Source: Candidatus Melainabacteria bacterium
GTDB lineage: Bacteria; Cyanobacteriota; Vampirovibrionia; LMEP-6097
Assembly (NCBI GenBank): GCA_005110385.1
Contig: DUDT01000016.1
Span: 1-64,000, forward strand
Length of the DNA: 64,000 bases
Direction of reading: 5' to 3'
Shown: positions 55,247 to 63,309 of the stretch, piece by piece
Layout: every line of letters begins with the position of its first letter
Position numbering within the stretch: position 1 is the stretch's first letter
Made by a program: the position numbers and the translations under genes
Notes under the pieces: model-generated
Databases searched by the model: none
What the model saw: the letters and a program-made list of their open reading frames with translations, nothing else
Told to the model about the DNA's origin: nothing

Positions 55247-56572
55247 ATGGTGTTTGATGAGAAGGCAATAACGATGGTACTTGATGAAACAATAATAGGC
55301 TCAGATTATACATTAGGCGGGAAAACCTGTTACGATGCGGCGTCTGCATTTTCATTAAATCGAAGACAAAATCTGCATGGCAAAGAGATTAATGATCAAA
55401 TACTCTCCTATTTAAATACCTGCAAAAGAGAGATTCTTATGGAGATTCCTTTAAGATTGGATGATGGTAGCCTATTGCCCGTTCATGCTTACAGAGTTCA
55501 GCATAATAATGCTCGCGGCCCTTTTAAAGGTGGCATAAGATATCACGAAGAAGTTAATCTACAAGAAGTTAGAGAGATGGCGAACCTAATGACCTGGAAA
55601 ACGGCTTTGGTGGATATTCCTTTCGGTGGTGCTAAAGGTGGAGTCGCGATTAATCCTAAAAAACTTTCTTTTCATGAACTGAGAAGGCTTACCAAGGCTT
55701 TAGTTTCACATCTAGGTGATAATATTGGTCCTTACGTAGACATTCCTGCACCCGATGTGAATACCAATCCACAGGTTATGGCTTGGATTTATGATGAATT
55801 TTCTAAATCTCATTCTAATAATTCCCTAGCAGTGGTTACGGGAAAACCTCTTGAGGTGGGTGGTTCCCAAGGACGCTTAGAAGCTACCGGAAGAGGCGTG
55901 GCTATCTGCATGCGTGAAGCATGCAAATATAGAGGTTACGATCCAAAAGATCTGACTGTTGCTATTCAGGGATTCGGGAATGTCGGTTATTTTAGTGCGA
56001 AAATTATTTCAGAAGAATTAGGGGCAAAGGTTATTGGCATCAGTAATGCTGTTAGTGCGGTCTATAATCCTAATGGTATAAATATAGAAGATTTAAAGGC
56101 TTATGCTGATAGTCATAATGAATCTTTAGATGGTTTCGAGGGAGCTACTAGTATTCCCCGTGATGAGCTTCTAATGCTTGACTGTGATGTATTAGTACCA
56201 GCAGCATTATCTAAGGCTATTACTGGGAAAGTCGCTAAGAATGCGAAGAATCTTAAAATACTTTTGGAAGCAGCTAACGCCCCTACTACCCCAGAAGCTA
56301 ATGCGATTCTATTTGAGCAGGGCGTTCTGATAGTTCCTAGTGTTTTAGCGAATGCTGGTGGTGTAATTTGTAGCTATTTTGAATGGGTACAGAATTTACA
56401 ACAATTCTACTGGACTTATGAAAGAGTCGCTCAAGAATTAGAAAACTATATGATGAGAGCTTTTCAGAATGTAACCAAATTAGCTCGAGAGAAAAACATA
56501 GGTCTTAGACAGGCAGCTTATTGTATAGCTCTAAATCGTGTAGCATCGGCTCTTATTATTAGAGGCTTCTAG
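55247..56572 (+). CDS. gdhA: Glutamate dehydrogenase (Glu/Leu/Phe/Val family)
   Basis: It is a reversible oxidative deamination enzyme linking glutamate and 2-oxoglutarate. Visible motifs: RVQHNNARGPFKGGIRYHEEVNLQEVREMANLMTWKTALVDIPFGGAKGGV (catalytic Lys), PAPDVNTNPQVMAWIYDEFS, the Rossmann VAIQGFGNVG, and EAANAPTTPEA. At 441 residues it is the hexameric type. A strong AAGGAG precedes the ATG with ideal spacing. Confidence 0.93.
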   Translation: MVFDEKAITMVLDETIIGSDYTLGGKTCYDAASAFSLNRRQNLHGKEINDQILSYLNTCKREILMEIPLRLDDGSLLPVHAYRVQHNNARGPFKGGIRYHEEVNLQEVREMANLMTWKTALVDIPFGGAKGGVAINPKKLSFHELRRLTKALVSHLGDNIGPYVDIPAPDVNTNPQVMAWIYDEFSKSHSNNSLAVVTGKPLEVGGSQGRLEATGRGVAICMREACKYRGYDPKDLTVAIQGFGNVGYFSAKIISEELGAKVIGISNAVSAVYNPNGINIEDLKAYADSHNESLDGFEGATSIPRDELLMLDCDVLVPAALSKAITGKVAKNAKNLKILLEAANAPTTPEANAILFEQGVLIVPSVLANAGGVICSYFEWVQNLQQFYWTYERVAQELENYMMRAFQNVTKLAREKNIGLRQAAYCIALNRVASALIIRGF

Positions 56573-56605
56573 ACGCTTAGATTATGAGCGTAATATAATA
56601 CATCT

Positions 56606-56722
56606 ATGATGGCAATTGCAATATTTGGAACACTTACAGTAATTATAGGGACTGTTCTTTTTTTAATGCTTAAAGCTAATAAAGCTGCGGAGCATGATGA
56701 AACTGGAGAGCATGACGAGTAA
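56606..56722 (+). CDS. Small single-span membrane protein
   Basis: A 38-codon frame begins ATGATG and has one hydrophobic segment (AIAIFGTLTVIIGTVLFLML), then a short charged tail (KANKAAEHDETGEHDE). It runs into the trpA start region, overlapping it by about 11 bp, so it would be translationally coupled. The composition is typical of real small membrane proteins rather than chance, but there is no homology evidence. Confidence 0.5.
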   Translation: MMAIAIFGTLTVIIGTVLFLMLKANKAAEHDETGEHDE

Positions 56723-57521
56723 TATGTTAGGTATTTTTGTTACCGCCGCTTATCCTTCAGAAGACGCGTGTATTAAGGCTTTAAAGATACTGCACGAAGA
56801 AAAGGTTTCTTTGATTGAGCTTGGCATACCTTTCTCTGACCCTCTTGCTGATGGCCCCGTAATTCAGAATGCGAGTTTTAAAGCTTTAGCTAATGGAATT
56901 AATATAGATAAAATTTTTGATCTTGTCGCTCAAGCTCGATCAGAAGCTGGTTTAGTAGACTCTTGTAATTATGGATTAAATAATATTATTTTCTTCACTT
57001 ACTATAATCCTGTCTACGTCTATGGTATAGAGAAATTAGCTAAAAAGTGTTCAGAATATGGCATTAAAGGCTTACTCATTCCAGATCTGCCAGTGGAAGA
57101 AGCTGAGACCGTTTCTAAAATTTTAAAAACCTATGGACTTACTTTAACTTTACTAGTAGCCATAACTAGCTCAGAGCAGCGAATTGAAAAAATTGTAGAG
57201 CTATCAGAACCATTTATATATTTAGTGAGCCGTATTGGTATAACTGGCTCTGATAGTGATATCACAAAATGGCAAGGAACTAATGCCATTCTAAAGCAGA
57301 AAATAGCTGAAATTCATAAATATGCTCCAGATAAGCCGATTGGCTTAGGATTCGGCATAGATAGTGCTACTAAAGTACGCGATACTTTAGATTTAGGTGT
57401 AGAGATAGCCATTATCGGCACCAAAGCAATTTGCGTCTTAGAAGAAGATCAGAGTCCTGATTTAGAAATATTTAGGGATTTTATAAGATCGGTTAACACT
57501 TCTAAAATAGAGAACGTTTAG
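56712..57521 (+). CDS. trpA: Tryptophan synthase alpha chain
   Basis: It cleaves indole-3-glycerol phosphate to indole, passed to the beta chain. Signatures: IELGIPFSDPLADGPVIQNASFKAL (catalytic Glu and Asp) and IKGLLIPDLPVEEAE, LVSRIGITGS and IGLGFGIDSATKV. The N-terminal helix before the first strand is nearly missing, and starts at 56694, 56712 and 56724 are all possible. No trpB is adjacent. A right-end element fragment starts at its stop codon. Confidence 0.93.
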   Translation: MTSNMLGIFVTAAYPSEDACIKALKILHEEKVSLIELGIPFSDPLADGPVIQNASFKALANGINIDKIFDLVAQARSEAGLVDSCNYGLNNIIFFTYYNPVYVYGIEKLAKKCSEYGIKGLLIPDLPVEEAETVSKILKTYGLTLTLLVAITSSEQRIEKIVELSEPFIYLVSRIGITGSDSDITKWQGTNAILKQKIAEIHKYAPDKPIGLGFGIDSATKVRDTLDLGVEIAIIGTKAICVLEEDQSPDLEIFRDFIRSVNTSKIENV

Positions 57522-57558
57522 ACGAAAACGCAGAAAATGGAGTTGTGCAGCGGTCTCT
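57521..57558 (+). repeat. Palindromic element, right-end fragment
   Basis: It reads gacgaaaacgcagaaaatgg, then agttgtgcagcggtctct, the right end of full copies. It fills the gap between trpA and the short-chain dehydrogenase, and its last base belongs to the stop codon of the latter. Confidence 0.85.
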
Positions 57559-58406
57559 TAAATGTCTAATCCAGCTGTGATATTGATTTGCTCGCCAGTG
57601 ATTCCTTTAGCTGGTTCGGAAAGTAAATAACTAATAGCATGTGCGATTTCTTCAGGTTCTATCCAGCGATTCTGTAAAGTCGCTCCGAGACTGTTTTTAA
57701 CACTATCTTCATTAGGCATCTGATTTAATGCCATATCAGTCTTAACCCAACCTGGACATATACTATTAACTGTAATTTTGTATTTAGCGAACTCCAATGC
57801 AAGACTCTTTGCTAAAGCGATTAAAGCAGCTTTACTTGCACTATATGCTGGAGCATAAAGTTCACCAGTATAGGCACTGACGGATGAGATGAAAATAATT
57901 CGTGAGTAGTCTTTTGGATTAAGCTCGGTATAAGTTTTTAACAGGGGTAAAGCTGCCTTAACTAAATGAAAGGCACCATTTAAATTAACATCTAAAACCC
58001 TCTGCCAGTCATTAAAGCTGTATTCCTCAAAGCATGAACTGTGATATACACCAGCATTTACTATAAGTCCATAGAGGGACTGCTCGCAATCTTCAATTTC
58101 TGCGTTTTCGTCGTCCTCATGATCCTCATGTACCCGCAGTACACTGCGGTCATTCGTCCTCCTCAGCCTTGAACTTGTACGACTGTGAGCAATCCCTTCA
58201 AGATACTGCTCGCAATCTTCAATTTCTGCGTTTGAGAAATAATCTTGGACAGATTTTTCAGAACTTTGATCTAATTCTTGCGAACTCGGTGCTAAGACCT
58301 TATAATCAGACCGACTAAGTAAATAAGCGGCGGACTTACCGATTCCTCGGGAGCCGCCGCTTATTAATATGTTTTTTTTAAACTTAGTTTTCTCTGAATC
58401 ACTCAC
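57558..58406 (-). CDS. Short-chain dehydrogenase/reductase with in-frame element insertion
   Basis: It is an NAD(P)-dependent SDR close to 3-oxoacyl-ACP reductase (FabG). Motifs: ILISGGSRGIGKSAAYLL, LYGLIVNAGVYHSS, the catalytic Ser in FISSVSAYTGELYAPAYSASKAAL (Tyr and Lys of YxxxK), and WVKTDMALNQMP. The length is 282, about 40 more than usual, because residues 59-110 are encoded by a palindromic element and a repeated flank (NAEIEDCEQ on both sides). The insertion sits just before the NAG motif. Confidence 0.9.
   Translation of the reverse strand: MSDSEKTKFKKNILISGGSRGIGKSAAYLLSRSDYKVLAPSSQELDQSSEKSVQDYFSNAEIEDCEQYLEGIAHSRTSSRLRRTNDRSVLRVHEDHEDDENAEIEDCEQSLYGLIVNAGVYHSSCFEEYSFNDWQRVLDVNLNGAFHLVKAALPLLKTYTELNPKDYSRIIFISSVSAYTGELYAPAYSASKAALIALAKSLALEFAKYKITVNSICPGWVKTDMALNQMPNEDSVKNSLGATLQNRWIEPEEIAHAISYLLSEPAKGITGEQINITAGLDI
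58075..58197 (-). repeat. Palindromic element, copy inside short-chain dehydrogenase with different arms
   Basis: The copy is 123 bp, sense on the minus strand. The core from ttcaaggctgaggagg to acgcagaaa matches other copies, but both arms are different: agggattgctcacagtc and gattgcgagcagtccct. They still pair with each other with two G-U pairs and one mismatch. Frame and orientation match the other in-gene copies. Confidence 0.9.
58205..58233 (-). repeat. Direct repeat of the element's right flank
   Basis: The sequence aaacgcagaaattgaagatt (continuing gcgagcagt) recurs here and at the right end of the adjacent full copy, making direct repeats flanking the insertion. Both are read in frame as NAEIEDCEQ. 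Confidence 0.8.
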
Positions 58407-58435
58407 AAGAATAACCTAGTTCCAATTTACAGATA

Positions 58436-58663
58436 TTAAACTAACTGTAATTCTGGTTTTTCTTCGTCTAATATAGCACCTTCTATCGGGCAAGCAGATA
58501 AGCAAGCTCCGCAGTCGATACAAGTCGAATGATCGATGTATGGATACTTAAATCCTTTTTCATTAGTTTTACCTGATTCAGGCCAGTGAATGCAGTCTAC
58601 CGGACAGACAGGTATACAGTCTGCTGCGCCTTCACAAACTTCAGAAACTATAGTGTATGGCAT
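58436..58663 (-). CDS. Bacterial-type ferredoxin with two iron-sulfur clusters
   Basis: This 75-residue electron carrier has a first Cys group in VCEGAADCIPVCPVDCIHW, and a second in STCIDCGACLSACPIEGAI with the CxxCxxCxxxCP pattern. The spacing in the first group suggests a 7Fe or 8Fe type. The start at MPYTIVSEV has a good AGGGAG 8 bp upstream; a longer upstream frame is not needed. A Fur-like box lies about 80 bp upstream. Confidence 0.9.
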   Translation of the reverse strand: MPYTIVSEVCEGAADCIPVCPVDCIHWPESGKTNEKGFKYPYIDHSTCIDCGACLSACPIEGAILDEEKPELQLV

Positions 58664-58745
58664 AATAATCTCCCTTTTTACGGTTCTACCAAGCGATTGT
58701 TCCCCGTATGAATTTGATCTTATCAATATGAAGCCAAAAAATAAT

Positions 58746-58764
58746 TAAATGAGAATCATTCTTA
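58746..58764. promoter_or_regulatory. Fur-like iron box
   Basis: The palindrome aatgagaatcatt differs at one base from the core aatgataatcatt of the classical Fur consensus. It lies between the divergent ferredoxin and the small gene at 58799, so either could be iron-regulated. No fur gene is in the window. Confidence 0.5.
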
Positions 58765-58798
58765 CGTCAAAAAAAAATAAAAACTAATTTATATTTAC

Positions 58799-59068
58799 AT
58801 GAGCTCAAGTGGAATGACGCAGCTAAGTCTGGGTCTCATCGACACCTTGACTAAGCTCGAATTTGGTAAGAAGGAAATTAATGAAGAATATGCTATATTA
58901 CTGAACTCTTATACGCTTCTTTTAAAGAGTATGTCCATAATGCTTGATAAAATCGAGAAGGAAAAGAATGAAAAAATGCATGTGGCGCATAAGAATCAGG
59001 AGCTGAAAAATAATCTTCATTATATTAAAAGTCTTGCCCTTGGTCTGTCTCTGAATAGACCGTGCTAA
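58799..59068 (+). CDS. Small hypothetical helical protein
   Basis: This 89-residue protein looks all-helical with a likely coiled-coil (SMSIMLDKIEKEKNEKMHVAHKNQELKNNLHYIKS). I do not recognise a family. A Fur-like box lies 35 bp upstream and a stem-loop terminator follows closely, which supports a real single-gene unit. Confidence 0.55.
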   Translation: MSSSGMTQLSLGLIDTLTKLEFGKKEINEEYAILLNSYTLLLKSMSIMLDKIEKEKNEKMHVAHKNQELKNNLHYIKSLALGLSLNRPC

Positions 59069-59081
59069 AACGAAAAAGCCC

Positions 59082-59135
59082 GCCTGTGAGTAGATCTTGA
59101 TATGCCAAGACATAAGTTACTCACAGGCTTATTTT
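59082..59135 (+). terminator. Stem-loop terminator
   Basis: gcctgtgagta (59082-59092) pairs with tactcacaggc (59118-59128), with an inner stem tcttg/caaga, followed by ttattttt. It ends the small gene upstream and faces the ilvE transcript. Confidence 0.75.
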
Positions 59136-59177
59136 TAAGCTACTGTAAGGAATATACAAGTCTTAAGTTTAAAGCAG

Positions 59178-60134
59178 TTAGGCAAGTACATTTTGATAAT
59201 TAATCGGAGTTAATTGATCTGCATATTTAGAATTCTCACCCTGACAAATACTGCGATGAATTTCCTGTAACTTAAGTGTTATAGAGCCAGCTTTACCATT
59301 ACCGATAACATAATTATCGATAAGACCGATAGGTGCTATCTGTGCTCCAGTGCCAGCAAAGAATGCTTCATCTGCTAAATAAAGCTCTGTACGATTGATT
59401 TGTCTAAATTCCACTTCTAGCCCCAGCTCCTCGCGAGCTAAACGTGCAACAAAAGAACGAGTAATACCTTCTAGAATATTATCCGAAGCTAAAGAAGTAA
59501 TTAATTTACCACCTCTAATCATAAAAAAGTTCATAGCAGAGCCTTCTGAGACATAACCTTCTTCTGTAAGAAATATAGAATCATCAAAACCAGCAAGCAT
59601 AGAATTAGCTTTAGCTAAAGCAGTATTCACATAACTGCCATTAACCTTGGCACGAGGCGGAATAGCATTATCAGACACCCTTCTCCAGCTAGTGACCTCC
59701 ACGCTGAGACCTTTCTGGGTATCAAGGTAGTCACCTAAATCTAAAGAAGTTACAACAAAAGATTCATCATGCTCAGCGTCAGCCCCTTTAGTTACCAGAG
59801 AAGGTCCTATGCGAAGAGCTGATTTAAACCAGCTTGGTCTAATGTATGCATCAGTTTCAGGTTTATTTTTTTTCATTAATTCGATGATAATATTTAACAT
59901 CTCATCAACACTGTAATAAGGCTGAATGCGTAGAATTTTACAGCTATTCATAATCCTCTCTAAATGTGGTCTAGCTTGTAAAAGATTTAACTGTTCTTTC
60001 TTAGGATTCCAGTACGCCCTAATACCTTCAAAGACAGCTGTTCCATATAAAAAAGCATGCGTCATAACGCTGATTTTAGCGTCCTCAAACTTAACAAAAT
60101 CTTTTCCTAGGAAAGAATATTCATGAATTGCCAT
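59178..60134 (-). CDS. ilvE: Branched-chain amino acid aminotransferase
   Basis: It is a fold-type IV PLP enzyme for the last step of Val, Leu and Ile synthesis. Signatures: HAFLYGTAVFEGIRAYW, the PLP Lys in PPRAKVNGSYVNTALAKANSMLAG, EGYVSEGSAMNFFMIRGG, DNILEGITRSFVARLARE and FFAGTGAQIAPI. At 318 residues it has the usual length. It lies 83 bp after acs on the same strand. Confidence 0.94.
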   Translation of the reverse strand: MAIHEYSFLGKDFVKFEDAKISVMTHAFLYGTAVFEGIRAYWNPKKEQLNLLQARPHLERIMNSCKILRIQPYYSVDEMLNIIIELMKKNKPETDAYIRPSWFKSALRIGPSLVTKGADAEHDESFVVTSLDLGDYLDTQKGLSVEVTSWRRVSDNAIPPRAKVNGSYVNTALAKANSMLAGFDDSIFLTEEGYVSEGSAMNFFMIRGGKLITSLASDNILEGITRSFVARLAREELGLEVEFRQINRTELYLADEAFFAGTGAQIAPIGLIDNYVIGNGKAGSITLKLQEIHRSICQGENSKYADQLTPINYQNVLA

Positions 60135-60217
60135 AGATTAAGTATAGAATATTTTTTACGGGTATAGTTCGGGTTTAATACGGGTATAGTTATACCTCAA
60201 ATGCAATAATAGCACTA

Positions 60218-62206
60218 TTACTGTTTCAACTTCGCTACAGCTAAGAGCTTAGCCACCACATCTCTATCTTCTAAAGTCGATAAATCTCCCTCTGGGAGTC
60301 TGTCTTGAGCTATGTCTTTAAGTAATCTGCGCATAACCTTGCCTGAGCGAGTTTTAGGTAAAGCCTCGCAGATGATGATACGCTCAGGTTTTGCATGTGC
60401 ACCTATTTCACTTGCCACATGCTCTTTTAAAATACGCTCTCTCTCCTCTGCAGATCTATGACTTTGCTGACTATCAGTAGTATTCATTAAACCCTGTTTT
60501 AGAACGACAAAAGCTATTATGCCCTCTCCCTTTATTGCATGAGGAATCGCGATTACCGCAGATTCATTTATAGTCTGATGTTTCGCTAAAGCTGTTTCAA
60601 TTTCAGCCGTCCCAAGCCTATGCCCAGACACATTAATGACATCATCATTCCGCCCGCCAATTTTAATATAGCCCTCTACGGAAATATCAGCAAGATCACC
60701 AGGAAGATAAGAATCTGGAATCTTAGTCCAGTAGCCTTTTATATATCTATCAGGATTCTTATAGACACCCTTAAGCATAGATGGCCAAGGTTTAGAGATG
60801 TGCAAAAGACCTTCTGGGTTTACTTCAGTAGAAATGCCTGCTAATGCTGGTCCTGCCGTTCCTGGAATCATATAATTCACACCAGGTAAAGTACTTATCA
60901 TAATCCCACCTGTTTCAGTCTGCCACCAAGTATCGACTATAGGACATTTAGACTTACCTATATTTTGATAAAACCATTTCCATGTTTCGGTGCCGATCGG
61001 CTCCCCTACAGAACCTAATAAGCGTAAAGAACTCAGATCATGTTTTTCTATATATTCTAATCCCCAAGCCTGAAAGCTGCGTATCGCAGTAGGCGCAGTA
61101 TAAAAGATATTTATTTTATATTTCTCGATTAAAGCCCAGTATCTATCAGCTTCTGGGAAATTCGGTGCACCTTCGTAAATAAATACCGTCGCTCCATTAG
61201 CGAGCGGACCATAAGCTACATAACTATGACCTGTTATCCAACCAATATCAGCAGTACACCAATACACATCCTCGTCTTTAAGGTCAAATACCCATTTCGA
61301 GGTAAGTTTAGCCCAGAGCAGATAACCAGCGGTATTATGCTCTATGCCTTTAGGTTTACCAGTACTACCACTAGTGTAAAGTATAAAAGAAGTATCATTC
61401 CCTGAAAGCCATTCAGGGCTTTGTTCGAGAACCTCATGAGTATTAAAATTTAAATTCTTAATAGTTAAATTTACAAGATCTTTAAGTTCCCCCTCTACAT
61501 CATGGATTTGAATTTTTAATGAGCTTTGTAAGCTTAAGGGTTCTTTTACCCTTTTAAAAATCAGTAAATCCTCCACTGGACTGTTTTCACTTATAGCTTC
61601 AGTAGCGACTTCTAGTAAGTCAACCTTTTTACCACGGCGGTAAAAACCATTTTGGGTAATTAAAATTTTCGCAGAAAGCTCATCTATGCGATCTCTCAGA
61701 GCATGAGCGGCAAATCCAGCAAAAACTACACTATGAATAGCTCCGATACGAGTACAGGCATGCATAGCTATAATAGCTTCAGGGCAAAGAGACATATAAA
61801 TGCAGACCCTATCACCTTTCTTCACCCCTAAATTTTTAAGATAGGCGGTAAATTCACAAACCCTTGCGTGCAATGCTTTATAGCTAAGAGTCTCTGACTC
61901 TCCAGCTTCATCTTCAAAGATGAGGGCAGCTTTCTCCCCTCGATCTTGTAAATGAATATCTAAGCAATTATAAGAAATATTAGTTTCACCATCTGGAAAC
62001 CATTTATAAAAAGGTTTATCACTATCATCTAAAGTCTGTGAAAAATCTTTATGCCAGAACAGCTCTTCTTTAGCGAGTTTTGCCCAAGTACCTAAATAAT
62101 CTTGCTGAAAAGAAGCTTGAAGATCTTTATAATTTTCTAAATTAAAATTAGCATGGGTTTTAAAATTTAAGGGTAGCGCAATGATCTCTTCTGAATTGGT
62201 TTGCAT
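60218..62206 (-). CDS. acs: Acetyl-CoA synthetase
   Basis: It activates acetate to acetyl-CoA through an acetyl-AMP intermediate. Signatures: the N-terminal YLGTWAKLAKEELFWHKDFSQTLD, adenylate-forming motif SFILYTSGSTGKPKGIEH, WWQTETGG, and the C-terminal KTRSGKVMRRLLKDIA with the Lys that is acetylated in regulated relatives. The 662 residues match the family. No regulatory acetyltransferase is seen nearby. Confidence 0.95.
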   Translation of the reverse strand: MQTNSEEIIALPLNFKTHANFNLENYKDLQASFQQDYLGTWAKLAKEELFWHKDFSQTLDDSDKPFYKWFPDGETNISYNCLDIHLQDRGEKAALIFEDEAGESETLSYKALHARVCEFTAYLKNLGVKKGDRVCIYMSLCPEAIIAMHACTRIGAIHSVVFAGFAAHALRDRIDELSAKILITQNGFYRRGKKVDLLEVATEAISENSPVEDLLIFKRVKEPLSLQSSLKIQIHDVEGELKDLVNLTIKNLNFNTHEVLEQSPEWLSGNDTSFILYTSGSTGKPKGIEHNTAGYLLWAKLTSKWVFDLKDEDVYWCTADIGWITGHSYVAYGPLANGATVFIYEGAPNFPEADRYWALIEKYKINIFYTAPTAIRSFQAWGLEYIEKHDLSSLRLLGSVGEPIGTETWKWFYQNIGKSKCPIVDTWWQTETGGIMISTLPGVNYMIPGTAGPALAGISTEVNPEGLLHISKPWPSMLKGVYKNPDRYIKGYWTKIPDSYLPGDLADISVEGYIKIGGRNDDVINVSGHRLGTAEIETALAKHQTINESAVIAIPHAIKGEGIIAFVVLKQGLMNTTDSQQSHRSAEERERILKEHVASEIGAHAKPERIIICEALPKTRSGKVMRRLLKDIAQDRLPEGDLSTLEDRDVVAKLLAVAKLKQ

Positions 62207-62276
62207 AATACTAATCGTTTTCTGAAAGTATTTTTTACTTTAACTTTCTTCCAATAAATTAACACGCTTTAGGCTA

Positions 62277-62867
62277 TTAACATACTTCTTGAGGAGTTTT
62301 ATAACCGCTAATAATCTCCTTGAGAGAGTTTTGGAAAAATAATTGATTTATAATCATTCTAAATTTATTTAATAAATCTGCTCTGTGTTCCTGTTCCTCA
62401 ATCGTTTTAGGCTCTCTACCTGACATATTTACATCATGAAGACTAAAAATTTTATGCTTAGTTTCCAAGTCACCATCTGAAGGATGACCATTCTGCTCTT
62501 CTTTTATTTCAGCTGAAATAGTATGTGGCGCAGTACCGCCTGGATGCATAAAAGTAAAATTTGCTATTGTTTCCGCTATTTTTCTATCTGCTGTAACAGG
62601 AAATCTTATAAATTCAAATTTAGCTGGTGAGTTAGGTGATATAAGTGAAAGAACCTTAGAATGAAGATCCTCGGGATTTTCTCTAACTTCATGCATCTTA
62701 GTATTAAGGATAAGCTTAGTGCTAGGCGTATTACCAGCATCAGTTTTAGGTTGTTCTGAAGCAAGGAGATCAAGCCAATTAAATAAAATATCTAACTTCG
62801 CATTAATATTTCTAGGAAATACTAACGGATCAACAGGAAAGCTATTTGACTCTGCCCTAATACTCAT
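62277..62867 (-). CDS. Hypothetical protein
   Basis: This 196-residue soluble-looking protein has no known motif. It contains Pro-rich and charged segments (PVDPLVFPRNINAKLDILFNWLDLLASE; GREPKTIEEQEHRADLLNKF). There is no signal peptide. The length equals the hypothetical gene at 63310, but I see no convincing sequence similarity between them. Confidence 0.5.
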   Translation of the reverse strand: MSIRAESNSFPVDPLVFPRNINAKLDILFNWLDLLASEQPKTDAGNTPSTKLILNTKMHEVRENPEDLHSKVLSLISPNSPAKFEFIRFPVTADRKIAETIANFTFMHPGGTAPHTISAEIKEEQNGHPSDGDLETKHKIFSLHDVNMSGREPKTIEEQEHRADLLNKFRMIINQLFFQNSLKEIISGYKTPQEVC

Positions 62868-62965
62868 ATTTTACTTTTACGGTGATTAAGATTTTTGCAA
62901 ATTATGGCAATAATAACTATTAAAAAAAATTAACACTCATACTTCGATCATGTTTAATATATTAA

Positions 62966-63157
62966 AATGGTGGACCCGAAGATGTGGATTCTTGACAAAG
63001 AATCCAGCGAAAAGATCAACACTCGTGTTCGAGTCACTTCGATCAAGTTTAGTTTATTAAAATGGTGGACCCGAAGATGTGGATTCTTGACAAAGAATCC
63101 AGCGAAAAGATCAACACTCGTGTTCGAGTCACTTCGATCAAGTTTAGTTTATTAAAA
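62966..63157. repeat. 95-bp tandem repeats carrying tRNA-Ala 3' end
   Basis: Two near-identical 95-bp units start at 62967 and 63062 and run up to the real tRNA-Ala at 63157. A degenerate earlier unit is visible before 62967. Each begins with the tRNA 3' end (atggtggacccgaag) and contains a hairpin (ggattctt/aagaatcc) and an inverted T-arm-like sequence (gtgttcgagtcacttcg). Short open frames here are an artefact of the repeats. Confidence 0.92.
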
Positions 63158-63233
63158 TGGTGGACCCGAAGTGATTCGAACACTCGACCTCCTCGGTGCA
63201 AACGAGGCGCTCTACCAACTAAGCTACGGGCCC
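63158..63233 (-). tRNA. tRNA-Ala (anticodon TGC), CCA encoded
   Basis: On the minus strand the acceptor gggcccg pairs with cgggtcc, with an A discriminator and encoded CCA. The D-arm has agcttagttggtagagc, the anticodon stem cctcg/cgagg encloses tttgcac (TGC), and the T-loop is gtgttcgaatcac. Its 3' end is tandemly repeated downstream (62966-63157). Confidence 0.96.
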
Positions 63234-63309
63234 GTGAGATATCATTCTAATCAATTTTCACCCTTAAAAACATAAAAATATTTTTTTTTAGTTTTTACTT
63301 AGAATTTAG

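Noticed and set aside
62966-63157. CRISPR array
   Set aside because: Units are adjacent and identical with no spacers, and each contains tRNA sequence; no cas genes are near.
62967-63250. Two 62-codon open frames
   Set aside because: They are identical products of the 95-bp tandem repeat and overlap tRNA-Ala; no sign of coding.
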